Positions 46,218-57,114 of a DNA stretch of 64,000 nucleotides are shown piece after piece; the stretch's first letter is position 1, and each line of letters starts with the position of its first letter. A model generated the notes under the pieces. That model saw only the letters and a list, made by a program, of their open reading frames with translations, did not search any database and was not told the DNA's origin. The DNA is from Ascochyta rabiei (taxonomy: Eukaryota > Ascomycota > Dothideomycetes > Pleosporales > Didymellaceae), in the NCBI RefSeq assembly GCF_004011695.2, contig NC_082409.1:248001-312000 (forward strand), given 5' to 3'. A program made the translations under genes and the position numbers.

Positions 46218-46418
46218 TATAAAGAGTGTACAAAGTAATTACAAGGGAGGATAGGGTTAGAAAGGATAGCAGGTGTATTAAGGTACGTAGTATGTAGTAA
46301 TAAGACTAATTACTAGAGTATTAGCAATAACCTCTAACACCTTTATATAGTCCAGGCTGACTAGCCCCATGGTAGCTCGCTAAGACTGGCAGAGGTACCC
46401 CGGGCCCAGCGCCTGACA
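46218..46418 (-). repeat. 5' LTR of gypsy-2
   Basis: 201 bp; on the minus strand TGTCAGGCGCTGGGCCCGGG... with a TATA-like tatataaag. It matches 29904-30105 closely. Confidence 0.85.
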
Positions 46419-46423
46419 GTAGG

Positions 46424-46530
46424 GGCCTCTACACAGTTTCTTAGCAGGTATATTGCCTAACCTATTTCTCTAATACCTTTTATTTAACACACCCCCTTAG
46501 CTTAGAATCCTATTGTAAGCTGCGCAACTG
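46424..46530 (-). repeat. Copia-type LTR right part and adjoining internal sequence
   Basis: 46424-46491 continues the LTR of 29799-29903. Then comes the purine tract (cccccttag on this strand) and about 30 bp of Copia internal sequence matching the end of Copia-1. Host DNA begins at about 46531. Confidence 0.8.
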
Positions 46531-47920
46531 TAGCGGTGGTGAGCTACAACTCCTATGCTCTGCAGCGTGTGAAGGCGGGGTCTTCCCGCCTGGAACTAAC
46601 TTTCTGAGGGGGGCAACACGCATTATCTATTTTCCGCTCTTACGCTATCGCCACTCCGGTACCCCACCCTGCGTTTGAACCACGTTGTAGTGAGGCTGCT
46701 GCCTTATAGCCGCATGCGCTACTGCTTAGAAGACACGTCGATAACATGCGACCTGCTCTAATAACATTCCGGCAATTTATTCCTGTCTGGCGGCGTAACT
46801 GCTGACGACGTGGTCGCGCTTTTGCAGATGTGACTTCTGTGAAACTGAAACAAACATTCACGAGCGTTCAGGTAACAGCATGTATCATTTCAAGACATCG
46901 TGTAGCTATCCGCTATGGTACATGTTGTTACTCGTCAGGATCCACCGCGAATGGTAATGAGTGATAGTGGTTCCGCCCACTGGCCGTGATTGTAGCTCGA
47001 AGTAGATCAGTCTCCCCCTCGTTATACGTAGATAGTGGGATGATCTTACTCTCTAAGGGAGCCAGAGGTGGTTCAACACTTAGGACAGATCGTGCCCGGT
47101 GTTTTGTTGGTTGAGCTACCCATGTTCTCTTTATCAAGCCAATTGCCGCAGTTCGTTGCACAAGGGACTGGAATCCACTTTGTGACCTTGTGTTTTGGTG
47201 TCGCAGTAGAGTTTTTGTACGTCATCTCTGTTTGATGTCGTTCACACATTCTGAAGGGCTTCAAGGCAATTAGCGCTAGAAAGAGATTAGAGGCCTCGAA
47301 CGCACTGGTGAAAAAGATATCGGTTTGAAGAATACGTTTGGTAAAGTCCGGATGACTGGAATTGCTCTCTTCGCGAGGGAAGTCATTTTATAGCGTTTTG
47401 GTGCTTGTTCACACGGGATGCAGCCTACTGCGTGACGCAGACGCAAGATAGGTGCAGAAGGATTTGGCAGTGCAAGCTCGAATGTGCATTCCTGCAGGCG
47501 CAATACCTCTCAGTATGAAGCGAACTGTTCAATACGCTAAGAGAGTGACAGCTGCATGTCATGACGCCGCTTCACATGGAGGCCGTCCTCAATCTCCATC
47601 AGGGCCAATAACCATATGATCATACGCCACAGGATGCACAGGTGGCCTTTGTGCAAACAAGATCGGCGCTCTGCCACGGCTCAAGTAAAGCACCGGAGAG
47701 GTTCAACTCTATACGAGCCACATGCGCAGGCGCGTCGGCATGTGGATAGCTAAAGCTTCACGAACAGTGAAAAGGTCACGTGTTGCAAGGTCACGCAGAA
47801 TTGGTGTCCGTGCGAGGCACGGACATTCACATAGTGTTCGGAACTCCCTCTAATAGATTAAGCTACCTCCTACTCCTGCTCTATGCTCTTCCTCAAGGCT
47901 CCTATATACTTTTTTCAACA
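46531..47920. other. host DNA without a resolved gene
   Basis: Normal composition, no RIP. Short minus-strand frames occur at 47276-47503, 47073-47264 (with CATNCGNW and a final CPKC) and 46928-47161. They are in different registers and I found no intron borders that join them, so they may be remnants or non-coding. The last part is upstream of the kinase start. Confidence 0.4.
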
Positions 47921-48879
47921 ATGCTTCAAGGTTCAGGAGACGACATATACGTTACACCTCACTTTCCCAAGGGAGTTCAGTACATCATTACTACTGGCAG
48001 TAGTCACTACATCGGCTCCATAGACGAATCGACTGTTTTAAAGTATCCCCATGATGAGGGCCCTTCGGAAGCTCTGAATGCTGAGTGCGCGATACTTGAG
48101 CAACTTGGCACACACCCCCGCATCATCGAATTTAAGGGCAAGCACCAAAGTTGTCAACAAGCAAGCTGGCTTGGTAAACTTGATTGACTTAATTAGAAAT
48201 AGCTAAGTTAACCAAATCAATCCCGTACGTCTGTTTTTGCAAGCAATTTAAGCTGCAATAGACTGTAAGATTGCTTAAGTTAACTTAATTACTTACTTAC
48301 TTAGCTAAGGCATAGAAAAAGTAAGGTTGTAGAGACAGCTATTAATTAATTATTGCGTACTTTTCTGTTATTAAGCTACTAATCAGCTTACTTGCCTATA
48401 ATAGTTAGTTACCTCTAGCTATTAACGTACGCGTACGTACTGCTTTTAACACATTAACTACTACTCTATCTTATCTATAGGCTTACTTTGTACACATTAT
48501 CTTATTACTATACCTCCTAAACATAGTATTAAGGCAGCTAAGGTAGCTAAATTGCTAGCTAAACGTTGCTATAAGCCTACCTAGCAGCTGTTAGAGAGCT
48601 AAAGGCAGCTTACGCTGCTACCTACCTAGCGCCTATTACAGCTATTACAGCAGCTATTGTTCCTAATTAGTCCCTATTGTTGCTATTGCTACTAGCTTCT
48701 CTGCCTATTAACCTGCTGTTAACAGCTTTCCTAGCAGTAACTAAGGCGCTGTAGGAGACTTAAGTCTGCAATAATCAGCTAGCTAACGCGTTAGCGCTAG
48801 AGGAGGATTCTGCAGCTGCTATAGAGGCTTCTAGTAAGCCTAGAAATAGTGTTAACGTGCTGTTTAAAGGGCTTATAGA

Positions 48880-51800
48880 TAACTTTACAGGTCTTAATTA
48901 GTAGTAATTACCTAGGTTAATAAAGCTGTTAGCGTAGTTATTATAGATGAAAAGCTAGGTCTATTACTATAGGTAATATACAGTTACTAAATTACTACCT
49001 TATTAAGTTTTCTTTATCTACTATATTTGTTATTAATAGCGTACGTAAGGCAGCAGTAAGTACAACATTACTAACGCAACTACTTCTGCTGCTAACTACT
49101 TACTTACAGCTTATTAGATAACTACTAATAGTAAGCTGGCAGCTCTAGTTATAGCTAACGTACTCCACAGGTGAGCAGATCAAACGGGTGAGCGGATCAC
49201 TCTGCCAAGACCACACCAAACCTCCACTTTACCACGCAATGCCTCAACAACAACATTAATCTACGCCCTTAAGAGAAGCTGCAATACAGCTTGCGCTCTA
49301 GGCAATTAAATAAGATGTAACACTTACCCTCTAACGCGCTGCAGCTATATATAATACGCCTTACAGTACACTACATACTAAATAAGTTAATACACAGGAC
49401 AACCTACACAAGCTAATTATACGCCAGTTTAACAGATTATAGACTAGAATAAGGAGGACATAATTACTAAGTATATCCTTAAGCTAGATGCACAAGGATT
49501 TGCCCCTTAGCTAGCTGCTGTAGCTAATATAGCTAATTCTTTGCGTACTAAGCATAATAAAGGCTAGGTTAGCATAAACTAGCCTAACACGTTTGTTAAG
49601 CGCTGCCCTAACCTTAAAGTAAGGTTTAATTGTAAGTATAACTATAAGAGAGCCCTCTATATAAATCTAGAGATTATTAGGGGCTAGTTTAGGCTTATAG
49701 CAAATGTTAAAGCTAAGTATAGTATCTAGGACAATAACATATATAACTTTAATAAGATAGGCTTTATGATAGGCTAGATATTAACAGAAGTAGTTATTAC
49801 AGGCTTAGAGCGTTAAGGACAGCTAAAGGCAGTGTAGTAGGGTAACTGTAAGTAGACAACAGTTATATAGGGCATTAATAGCATAGAGTAGGCTATTCTA
49901 CCCTTTATTATCTTTAAAGGCTGTAACTACCTCTCTACCTAGTATAAAGAGGACAATCTGCCCTATAATTAGGTTATTAGAGTCTCTAAGAACAGATAGA
50001 CTACTAACAAGCTTAGTCTAGACTGGTTAAAGCACTTTAATGCCTATACAAAGACGCGCACCTAAGGAGTATACTAGCTGCTCCTTATTAATAGCTATAA
50101 GAGCTACAACTTCCTTAACTTCTAATAATACTGTAAGGAAGTAAAGATTATTACACTATGTATGCCTCTATACTTATTACACCTCTTACAGCTACTAGAT
50201 ATAGGCTATTTTGCCTCTTTAAAGAAGGTATATAAGTGCTAAGCTAAGGATCTTATATATAACTATATTACTTATATTACTAGAACTAAGTTCCTACTAT
50301 ACTTTATAGGCGCCTACAAGGAGACATTTACTTCTAGCAATATCTAAGATGGCTTTTAAAGCGCTAGAATAGTCCCTTTTAACCTAGAACAGGTTATAAT
50401 AGGTCTTAATGTCTACCTATATACCCTACTACTACCTCCTATAGAAGATGCTCTCTAGCAGTCCTAAACCCTAAGCAATACCCTGTAATTAGGATTACAA
50501 TTAACGCTGGTTTAAGAGAGGATTTAAAGGCATACAAGCAGCTTACTAACTTTAATAGTTAAGGCCTTTAAAAAGCTTACTAAAGGCGCAGCTATTGTTG
50601 CGTATAAGCTAGTGTTAGCTAAAAAGGAGATTACTAGGCTTTAAACAGTAAATAAGGCTGCTATATAACGTAAATTAAATAAAAGAAAGCAGTTACAGGA
50701 GGAGGGGGTCCTAACAGCTAAGGAAGGCCTTTAATTAACTACTCTAACTAAGTTTAGGGTGTATAGTAATAGTAAGAAGGTAAAGAAGTAAGTACGCGCT
50801 AAAGGAGGGGAAGTAACCTAAAGATGCTATATAAAGTGCTATAATATTAGACATAACTTATATACATGTAAGAAGGCTGTAGAAGATGTTTCTAAATAAT
50901 ATTATATCCTGCACTACTATATATAAGGCTAAAGTAGGCTAATATAAGCTATAATAGGGTAGAGGTTTAGTGTGGTCTTAGCAGAGTGATCTGCTCACCT
51001 GTTTAATCCGCTTACCCGTAGAGTACGTTAACAGGCAGCAATTGTTGCGCTAAATACTTACTAACAGCTAGTAGCTACTGCGCGCAATAGCTAACACTAT
51101 AGGCAACTTTAATATACGGGGCTTCTATGTAGCTACTAAATTATAGCTTATAAGTAATAACTACCCACTCTGTAAGTTTAAGACGCTGTTATTTAGGCAA
51201 ATAACAGAGTTTGTAAACCTAGAGGTAGTGTAGGCGCTGTAGGCGTCCTATAACAGCGTATTAAGGTTTATAATAAAGGTCTTCGCGTTTATACAGCTGT
51301 AGGTTACTTAGGCCTTATCTAACACTGTTAGTAAGATCTATATAAGTTTTAACAGTTAGTTAGCTAAAGGTAGCTATTATGCCTTTCTAGGTATTATTTC
51401 TTACTTTGCTAACGCTACTAGTAAAGTAAGAGACCTACAACTAGCTCTGCTGCAGCTTACAGGTCGCTACACTAGTAAGTAGATAGGTAAAGTTATTACC
51501 TTAATCCTACAGCAATTTAGCGTACACAGCAGCTAACTAGAGTGTTTCATTTTTAACAACGCTGCCCCTAATAACCTTACTGTAGCTAGGTTAGTAGAAA
51601 TCTATAACTAAAACATAAGTAATGTATAACTATACTGCAGCTACTACATTATAAATCTTATTAGCTAATAGGTAATATTTAGGCGTAATAAAGAGAGTTA
51701 TAATAGCTTACTAGCTACTACAGCTAATAAGGCAGCGTTTATAGAGTCTTAGCGCTATAAGAGACCTATTAGTATACTTTTTACAGTTATTAACTATATT

Positions 51801-52960
51801 AAAATACTACAACAGTATAATTTACTAAATAATTAAAAACGCTGCGCTAATTAGAGCCTGCTAGTTAAGCTGCAGTGTAAGGTTATGCTGCCTATTAAGC
51901 TAGTTGTTACTTGCTAGAATAGCTATAAAGCTACTATTAAGCGCGCTATCTACCTCTAAGAGCCTCTCTACCTCTATATTAGTTACTATATCTGCTACTA
52001 AGCTACTAAGGATAACCTACAAACAAGCTAAGGTAAGGTGTATGCTGTTAGCGTGCCATTATAGATGCGCTCTAATAGCTTAACTATAGCTAATTAGGAG
52101 GTACTTACTAACTATTTATAAGTCCTTTAGCTATTAAAGCTTGCTACTAAGCAGCTTAAAGGCAGAGGTATCTACAGTAAGTTTAGCGCCAGCTATAAGG
52201 TTATCCTAGTGTTTAATTATCTACTTAACACCTATAAGAATATTGCTACAGCGTTTAAATTAGTTAACTACAAAGTATATAACGCACCTAAAGACTACCT
52301 ACTAATTAATATACGCGCTAGCTAGAATAAGCTAAACAAATACTACAGTAAGCTTACTAAGTTACTATACTACTACACTGCTATACTACTCTACCTATAC
52401 TATAAATTATACTATAAGAAAGTATAGGTAGATAAAACTAAGCTGCTAGCTAGATGCTATACTAGCTTTCTACAGATTTAGGCTACGTATAAGCCTAAGG
52501 AGCTACCTCTATAGCGCCTAAAGCTAGCAGCAGGTAGCTCTATTAATAACACTATTAACGCTGTTATTAACTCTAAACTAACTAGTGCTATAGCTATTAC
52601 TAATAAGTATAATAACTAGCATAGGTATAAGCTACAGTAGACGTAGAAGTATTATAAGATTAACACTATAGAGTCTACAGTTATGTATTAGCTCTAGCTT
52701 AAGCTAGTATATCTTAACCTTGCGCAGTTAGCTACTAATATACTTACTATCCCTGCCTCTAGCAGCAATTATAAGCGTATGTTTAGCAAGCTTAGTAATC
52801 TACTTAAGCCTAAGCAGCATAAAGTAAATAGTTACTTATTATTAGCTCTATAGGCACTGCGCGGCTAGATCTGCGCACGTTTCTTAACACTAAATAGAGC
52901 CTAAATAGAGGGGTGGACTAATAATAAGATAGACACTAACTACGCAATAGGAGACTAGGG
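48880..52960 (+). pseudogene. hAT transposase, RIP-degraded, interrupted by P1c
   Basis: Plus-strand frame resumes after P1c at about 51031. Middle part: YYAFLGIISYFANA and a FIFNNAAPN stretch resembling the hAT catalytic core (usually DN.. .N). C-terminus 52720-52870: LATNILTIPASSSNYKRMFSKL, the hAT dimerisation domain (PAS....ERxFS). 48900-49157 may encode the N-terminal BED-type finger but is too altered to confirm. Stops are TAG/TAA at Gln/Trp sites. Confidence 0.8.
49158..51028 (+). mobile_element. pogo-like (DDE1) element P1c with transposase remains
   Basis: 1871 bp, inverted repeats ACGTACTCCACAGG, flanked by TA (49156-49157 and 51029-51030). The transposase starts at ATG 49239 (MPQQQH) and ends near 50947. 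It has RIP stops and at least one length change relative to P1a. Nested inside the hAT element, so it arrived after it. Confidence 0.9.
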
Positions 52961-53706
52961 AACAGATACTTACTAATTTTATACTAGAGTATTCTTTTAC
53001 TACACTAAATTACTTAATTAAATTAATTAACTAAGTTAATTAAGCCTCTACAGCAATCTAATCAATTTAATTTGCTGCTCCGATTGCGCTGACCAAGTCA
53101 ATTCAAGCCGGTGCCGCCAAGTTGATTGACTTGATTGTTGACAACTTTGGCAAGCACGAAGGAGGGCTGCTCTTAGAGTTCGCCCCGCATGGATCGTTGG
53201 AAAGCTACATGAACAAGACACAGCTCACGAAGAAAGAGAAGCTTCGCTTTGCCAGAGAGACTGCGGAAGGGATCGCCTATGCTCACAGAAAGAATGTGAT
53301 TGTTTGCGACATCAACGTCCGAAACATCCTTCTTGATCCTGAGCTGCATGTCAAGCTCTGTGACTTTCAGGGCCGGCTGCTAGGCCCTAACGGGGAGATT
53401 CTGTGCGACGGAGGAGCATCTGAAAACGCAGAGTCATTCATGCCACGAGACAGCCCGGATTTCGCAGATACAAGGACGGACATATTTGCTCTTGGGTCTA
53501 CCATATACCACATCTTGAAAGGCCACCGGCCTTTTCCGGAACTCCACACTATCGATGATGAGGCGGAGTTCAAGCGCCGTTATGAAGAAAGACTTTTCCC
53601 TCCGTTGGCAGCAGACTGGGGCGGCGCAATTGTGTGGAAGTGCTGGGAAGGACGATACGATTCTGCAGAAGAAGTGTTCAAGGATCTTCTCTCTTTGGAA
53701 AGTTGA

Positions 53707-54103
53707 ATGTAAGGAGAGCCGAACTGTGCTCGTGGCTTGAGAGCAACGCCACAGGTACTGAAATCCATATTTTGTAAGCACTTGAAGTCTGCACAGATTG
53801 TTCGCTGTGAGAGGATTATGTTTTCCGGTCGAACAGTAGCTTGTCGCCGTGTGAGAACTATGCATTACCTGACTATACCAACGTGGTGTTATTGTTTTGA
53901 TCAGCCCACTGTCAACATACGAGCATGGGCATTGGAGATTGCGCCTCTAAATGCAATGGTACATACTATCAACTGTATTTATAGGGCGAAAGAGAAGTAC
54001 ATAATTTGCAGGAGTTCGTAAGCTGCGTCTCGATAATAAAGCAGACCCACCCATTACAGCAGCCGTCCCGTTCACCGCTTGACTTACAAGTATCGCAGCC
54101 CAG
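53707..54103. other. host intergenic DNA
   Basis: Downstream of the kinase stop. Short frames only; nothing recognised. Confidence 0.5.
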
Positions 54104-54463
54104 TCAGCTGCACGAACCTGTGCCTCTACGCTTCTTCTTTACTGGCTCTGACGCTACCGAGGTTGGCGTTGCGGGCGTTTGGAAGTGGAGCCAGGGATGC
54201 GAGTTGAGAGAAGAGCTCACGGAGGGCGCATTAGTGCTGTCAAACATGGTCCCAGACGATGGTCTGTGTTCGGCAAAAGAAGGAAGCGCCGCTTTGATAG
54301 ATTCCAATTGTTTAGTAGTAGCATAATCAACAATGTTGCGCAGGATAGTTCGTGCTTCTTGCACTTCCATCTCCTTCCGTAGTGTAAATTCAAACAGGAG
54401 TTCCATGTGATGTATGTCCTGGTCTCGCCAGTGAACAAAGATGTTGCCACTTAACAGGTTCAT
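54104..54463 (-). CDS. hypothetical small protein, 119 aa
   Basis: ATG at 54461-54463 (MNLLSGNIF). No family recognised. The first 65 residues have helical, charged character (RKEMEVQEARTILRNIV); the C-terminus is Ser/Thr/Pro-rich and ends with a basic KKKRRG that could be a nuclear signal. It lies 73 bp downstream of the HET fragment on the same strand, so it could be a separate small gene or the remains of a longer one. Confidence 0.4.
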   Translation of the reverse strand: MNLLSGNIFVHWRDQDIHHMELLFEFTLRKEMEVQEARTILRNIVDYATTKQLESIKAALPSFAEHRPSSGTMFDSTNAPSVSSSLNSHPWLHFQTPATPTSVASEPVKKKRRGTGSCS

Positions 54464-54536
54464 TGCATCTGTCTTGGTATGGCTAAACTACTGTACTAGA
54501 GAAGCAAAGACCTCAATTATCAATGGGGGTTGACCT

Positions 54537-54893
54537 TTACTTTTTGAAGGCTATGCTTACGGGTCGATCGAGATATATGCAGATAGCGTCGATCCAGATG
54601 GGCCGTTTTGGCTCCGGTTTGAATAGGTATAAATATCCCAGCATCTCAAAAGCAGTCGGAGTAATCGCCAGGACAGCATCGTTGCATGTAATGGCCACAG
54701 ATGCAGGTGAAGTGCCCCACACATACGAGATGGCATCAAATTCGAGGTCACCAGTCAGCGTATGGCACTCTGTCTGGAGTTTGAATTCGTTTGAGGTCGT
54801 CCAAATTATGGTGAGTAAGCGAATCTCGCAGGGCTTGAGGGCTTGTCCATCGTATGGCGACTTGCAGGGTACTATTCCGGATGGTAGACTCAT
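54537..54893 (-). pseudogene. HET-domain protein fragment, 118 aa
   Basis: ATG at 54891-54893 (MSLPSGIVPC). Residues of the heterokaryon-incompatibility domain: FDAISYVWGTSP and ITPTAFEML, then PIWIDAICIY. In the family this third motif reads WIDAICINQ and is followed by 400 or more residues; here the frame leaves the family pattern after ICIY and stops 12 residues later (IAFKK). HET proteins act in non-self recognition and programmed cell death after hyphal fusion. This copy is truncated; a short expressed form is possible but less likely. Confidence 0.75.
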
Positions 54894-55789
54894 TGTCGAT
54901 CGTGTCTGGTCTGATCCAGTGGTACAGGGGGCCTGAATCGACGTGCGATTTGATTATCTGTCCATGTCGCATTCTTTTTCGGTCTCGTGATTTTAAAGGT
55001 AAGAGCTGGAGCCTAGATGTGCAATTTTAGCCTTTCTTCGTTACCCATAGGGCTCTCAAAGATGCGTGTGCAAACGATAGAAGATACGGAGCAGGCTGAA
55101 AGCATGACGATGCACCGCCACATCCCCACTTCAAAGTCGTTGCCACCTTCAAGCCTCCCACAACACATCTAAGTCAAGCACAAGTGCACGTAAATTTTGT
55201 GGTGAGAAGCACGCCCGCAGGCGTGGACATACTCGAATGTGAGTTATATTGCTTTCACCACTTTGGCATCGCTTCGCTTCATGCGGCTGATGACCGTTGA
55301 TCCACCCGCCTGCTACTACTTGGAGTAGGGTTGTGTGTTAAAAGATATGTACAAAAACGCCGTGGTCCAAGGTGCTCGATGCAACAAGCCGGCCAGCGAC
55401 TAGAGCCGGTCGTACCAGTCGAGTGCAGCCTCGGCGGCCCGAATGCTTTCTCTAGGTATGCATATAGGTGCAAAACATGAGGATATAATGTGAAGAGGAA
55501 AAAAATCCAAAATGCCCAAAACGTCACAGCCCAAGCGCAACCCAAGAAACAAAATGATCCACATCAGCACTTGACGGATCTTCCCTCTCGCAGTCGAGAT
55601 CCAACGCAGTGGAGGGAGGTGGGGTATGCTAATGTAACGCGAACCATGAATAATTGAAATCATGACCGATGAAAGCCCCTGCTCATGCAATGTTGAATGT
55701 CGAATGCAAAGGCGCGTAGTTGTGAATGTTGATAATCTTGTGCAATATCGTCGTGCTGTGATCGAACGACAAAAACACCGAACAGGTGC
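54894..55789. other. host intergenic DNA
   Basis: No gene recognised; probably contains the 3' untranslated region of the STB3-like gene at its right end. Confidence 0.5.
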
Positions 55790-56917
55790 CTAGCTGCGAG
55801 GCATAGAGCCCATAGCGATGAGGGCTTCGATTGCATCGCGCTCAGCGCCTGAACCACTGACTCCAGGAGATGCAGTAAATTTGAGAGACGGAAGAGGGGT
55901 GCCACTCATGACCGGGGTGCGAGACGAAGTATAACCCTGGAATCCGCCTTGCGGCAGCGAGTGGCCTTGTGTCGAGGTGCTGCGGAAGCGCGGGTTGCTC
56001 GACTGCGTGCGGCTTAGGTAGTTGTAGTCACGGTGTTCGCGACGCGGGCCGCGGCGGGTCTCCCGCGAAACCTGTGGGCCCATCGTGGACCAGTCTTCTT
56101 GGTCGGTGTCATCATCCAGATCTTCGCCGAGGTCCATGTCGGAGGCGGAGTCGGAGTCGGCGCTGTCGTCGGAGCCGTCCAGCGACATTTGATCGGCCAT
56201 TTCTTCGTCTTCGTCCATCTTGTGAGGCGGCGACCACGAGCCAGCATTCCAGCTGCCCTGGTACGTGTCGCGCTCCTGGCGCAGCTTGGGGATTTGCAGT
56301 CCGCTCGCAGTGCTGCCCACGCTGGCTGGTGGTGTTGCTCCACTGCCACCGCGAGGCTGCGACGAACCCGCGACGCTCCACCTGCCCCAGCCAACCTTTT
56401 CAAACTTGACCTCACCATGCATACCGCCACCTGCGCGGTGTTCCAGCGCTGCGACTACGAGCCGCCTCGCTTTGGCGGGTGCCAGTCCAGAGAAGCCGGG
56501 GACCGAGTGAGTGAGGTGTGCCATCATCTCGCGGATGGGCATGGCGCCGTGGCCGACAATGATGGCAGGCAAGTGGTGTTTGGCCAACATGGCGGCCGTG
56601 ATCTGACGCGTGGCGTCGAGGCCGGCGAGCGCCTCTTTGGACAAGGCCGAGGGCTGGTCTTGCGCCGCAGCGTGCTCAACCGCGTCCTGCAGGTCGAAGT
56701 CCATGGTTTCGGGCGTGTCTACTCTCCCGGCGATTGGCATGGCCGGCCTGCGCTTGTGGGCGGAGAGCGTGGGGGATATCGACGACGGAGGCGTGGGGAG
56801 AGCGGCTGTCGAGGCCGCGAGGACGCCGTCGTGGGGAACGGGGATGTTGTAGGAGGCCTGCTGAGCAGCAAAGGCCGCAGCGATGTTGGAGATGGGCTTT
56901 TGAACCATGGTAGCCAT
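55790..56917 (-). CDS. STB3: Stb3-type Sin3-binding transcription regulator, 375 aa
   Basis: Start ATG at 56915-56917 (MATMVQKPIS); the open frame goes further upstream through a microsatellite but without ATG. Residues about 105-181 match the Stb3 domain: ITAAMLAKHHLPAII, then PIREMMAHLTHSVPGFSGL, PAKARRLVVAALE, and VKFEKVGWGRW. In yeast, Stb3 binds Sin3 and the ribosomal RNA processing element in promoters of ribosome-biogenesis genes and represses them when TOR is low. The rest is low-complexity: a Pro/Ser-rich N-terminus and an acidic middle (DSADSDSASDMDLGEDLDDD). No introns seen. Confidence 0.85.
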   Translation of the reverse strand: MATMVQKPISNIAAAFAAQQASYNIPVPHDGVLAASTAALPTPPSSISPTLSAHKRRPAMPIAGRVDTPETMDFDLQDAVEHAAAQDQPSALSKEALAGLDATRQITAAMLAKHHLPAIIVGHGAMPIREMMAHLTHSVPGFSGLAPAKARRLVVAALEHRAGGGMHGEVKFEKVGWGRWSVAGSSQPRGGSGATPPASVGSTASGLQIPKLRQERDTYQGSWNAGSWSPPHKMDEDEEMADQMSLDGSDDSADSDSASDMDLGEDLDDDTDQEDWSTMGPQVSRETRRGPRREHRDYNYLSRTQSSNPRFRSTSTQGHSLPQGGFQGYTSSRTPVMSGTPLPSLKFTASPGVSGSGAERDAIEALIAMGSMPRS

Positions 56918-57065
56918 GTTTGCGGCTTGTCGAGGGAGATGCGTCGTCGTCTGTTGCGGGTGCTGGAGGCAGTGACTCAGAAAGGCGCCGTCTGACCGAA
57001 GCAGCAGCAGCGCGGATGGGTAAGGTGAGTGAGGGTTTTGGGTTGGAGACGACAGACAGCAGAAA

Positions 57066-57114
57066 GCAGACAGCAGACAGCAGACAGCAGACAGCAGACA
57101 GCAGACAGCAGACA
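57066..57114. repeat. (GCAGACA)7 microsatellite
   Basis: Seven perfect copies, 149 bp upstream of the STB3 start codon, probably in its 5' untranslated region or promoter. Confidence 0.9.

Larger units (their letters stand above)
29904..46418 (-). mobile_element. Ty3/gypsy chromovirus gypsy-2 with two nested elements
   Basis: LTRs at 46218-46418 (5') and 29904-30105 (3') on the minus strand; target duplication GTAGG at 29899-29903 and 46419-46423. Subtracting the Copia-2 (31950-39315) and P1b (39352-41216) insertions leaves about 7.3 kb. Order on the minus strand: 5' LTR, gag, protease, RT, RNase H, integrase, chromodomain, a 1.9 kb 3' region with an antisense spliced gene, purine tract, 3' LTR. 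It was inserted in a relict Copia LTR. Confidence 0.9.
48146..53149 (+). mobile_element. 5.0 kb hAT element in the kinase gene
   Basis: Inverted repeats CAAAGTTGTCAACAA at both ends and a perfect 8-bp target duplication GCAAGCAC (48138-48145 and 53150-53157). The interior is strongly RIP-altered, while the outer 60-110 bp and the host exons are not. P1c (49158-51028) is inserted in it; without that it is about 3.1 kb. Confidence 0.95.
47921..53706 (+). pseudogene. protein-kinase-like gene split by an hAT element
   Basis: Exon parts 47921-48145 and 53158-53706. Start ATG at 47921 (MLQGSGDDIYV). Removing the hAT element and one copy of the 8-bp duplication would leave a continuous frame of 257 codons: K41 in VLKYP is the likely ATP-binding Lys; the catalytic loop is VCDINVRN (D126, N131; the usual HR of HRD is VC), and the metal-binding motif is DFQG (D144, G in the wrong place). 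A C-lobe follows with DTRTDIFALGSTIY. The size and the lack of a clear Gly-loop suggest one of the small kinase-like proteins common in Pezizomycotina; substrate unknown. As it stands the protein would stop 14 codons into the transposon. Neither half has RIP damage. Confidence 0.85.

Noticed and set aside
46640..46720. tRNA-like segment on the minus strand with ggttcaaa
   Set aside because: The flanking bases do not form a T stem or a complete cloverleaf.
47780..47920. Upstream extension of the kinase frame
   Set aside because: The frame is open but has no ATG before 47921, and the extra residues do not resemble the kinase family.
55969..56995. Long plus-strand frames (146 and 320 codons)
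   Set aside because: They are antisense to the well-supported STB3 gene and are caused by its high GC content.
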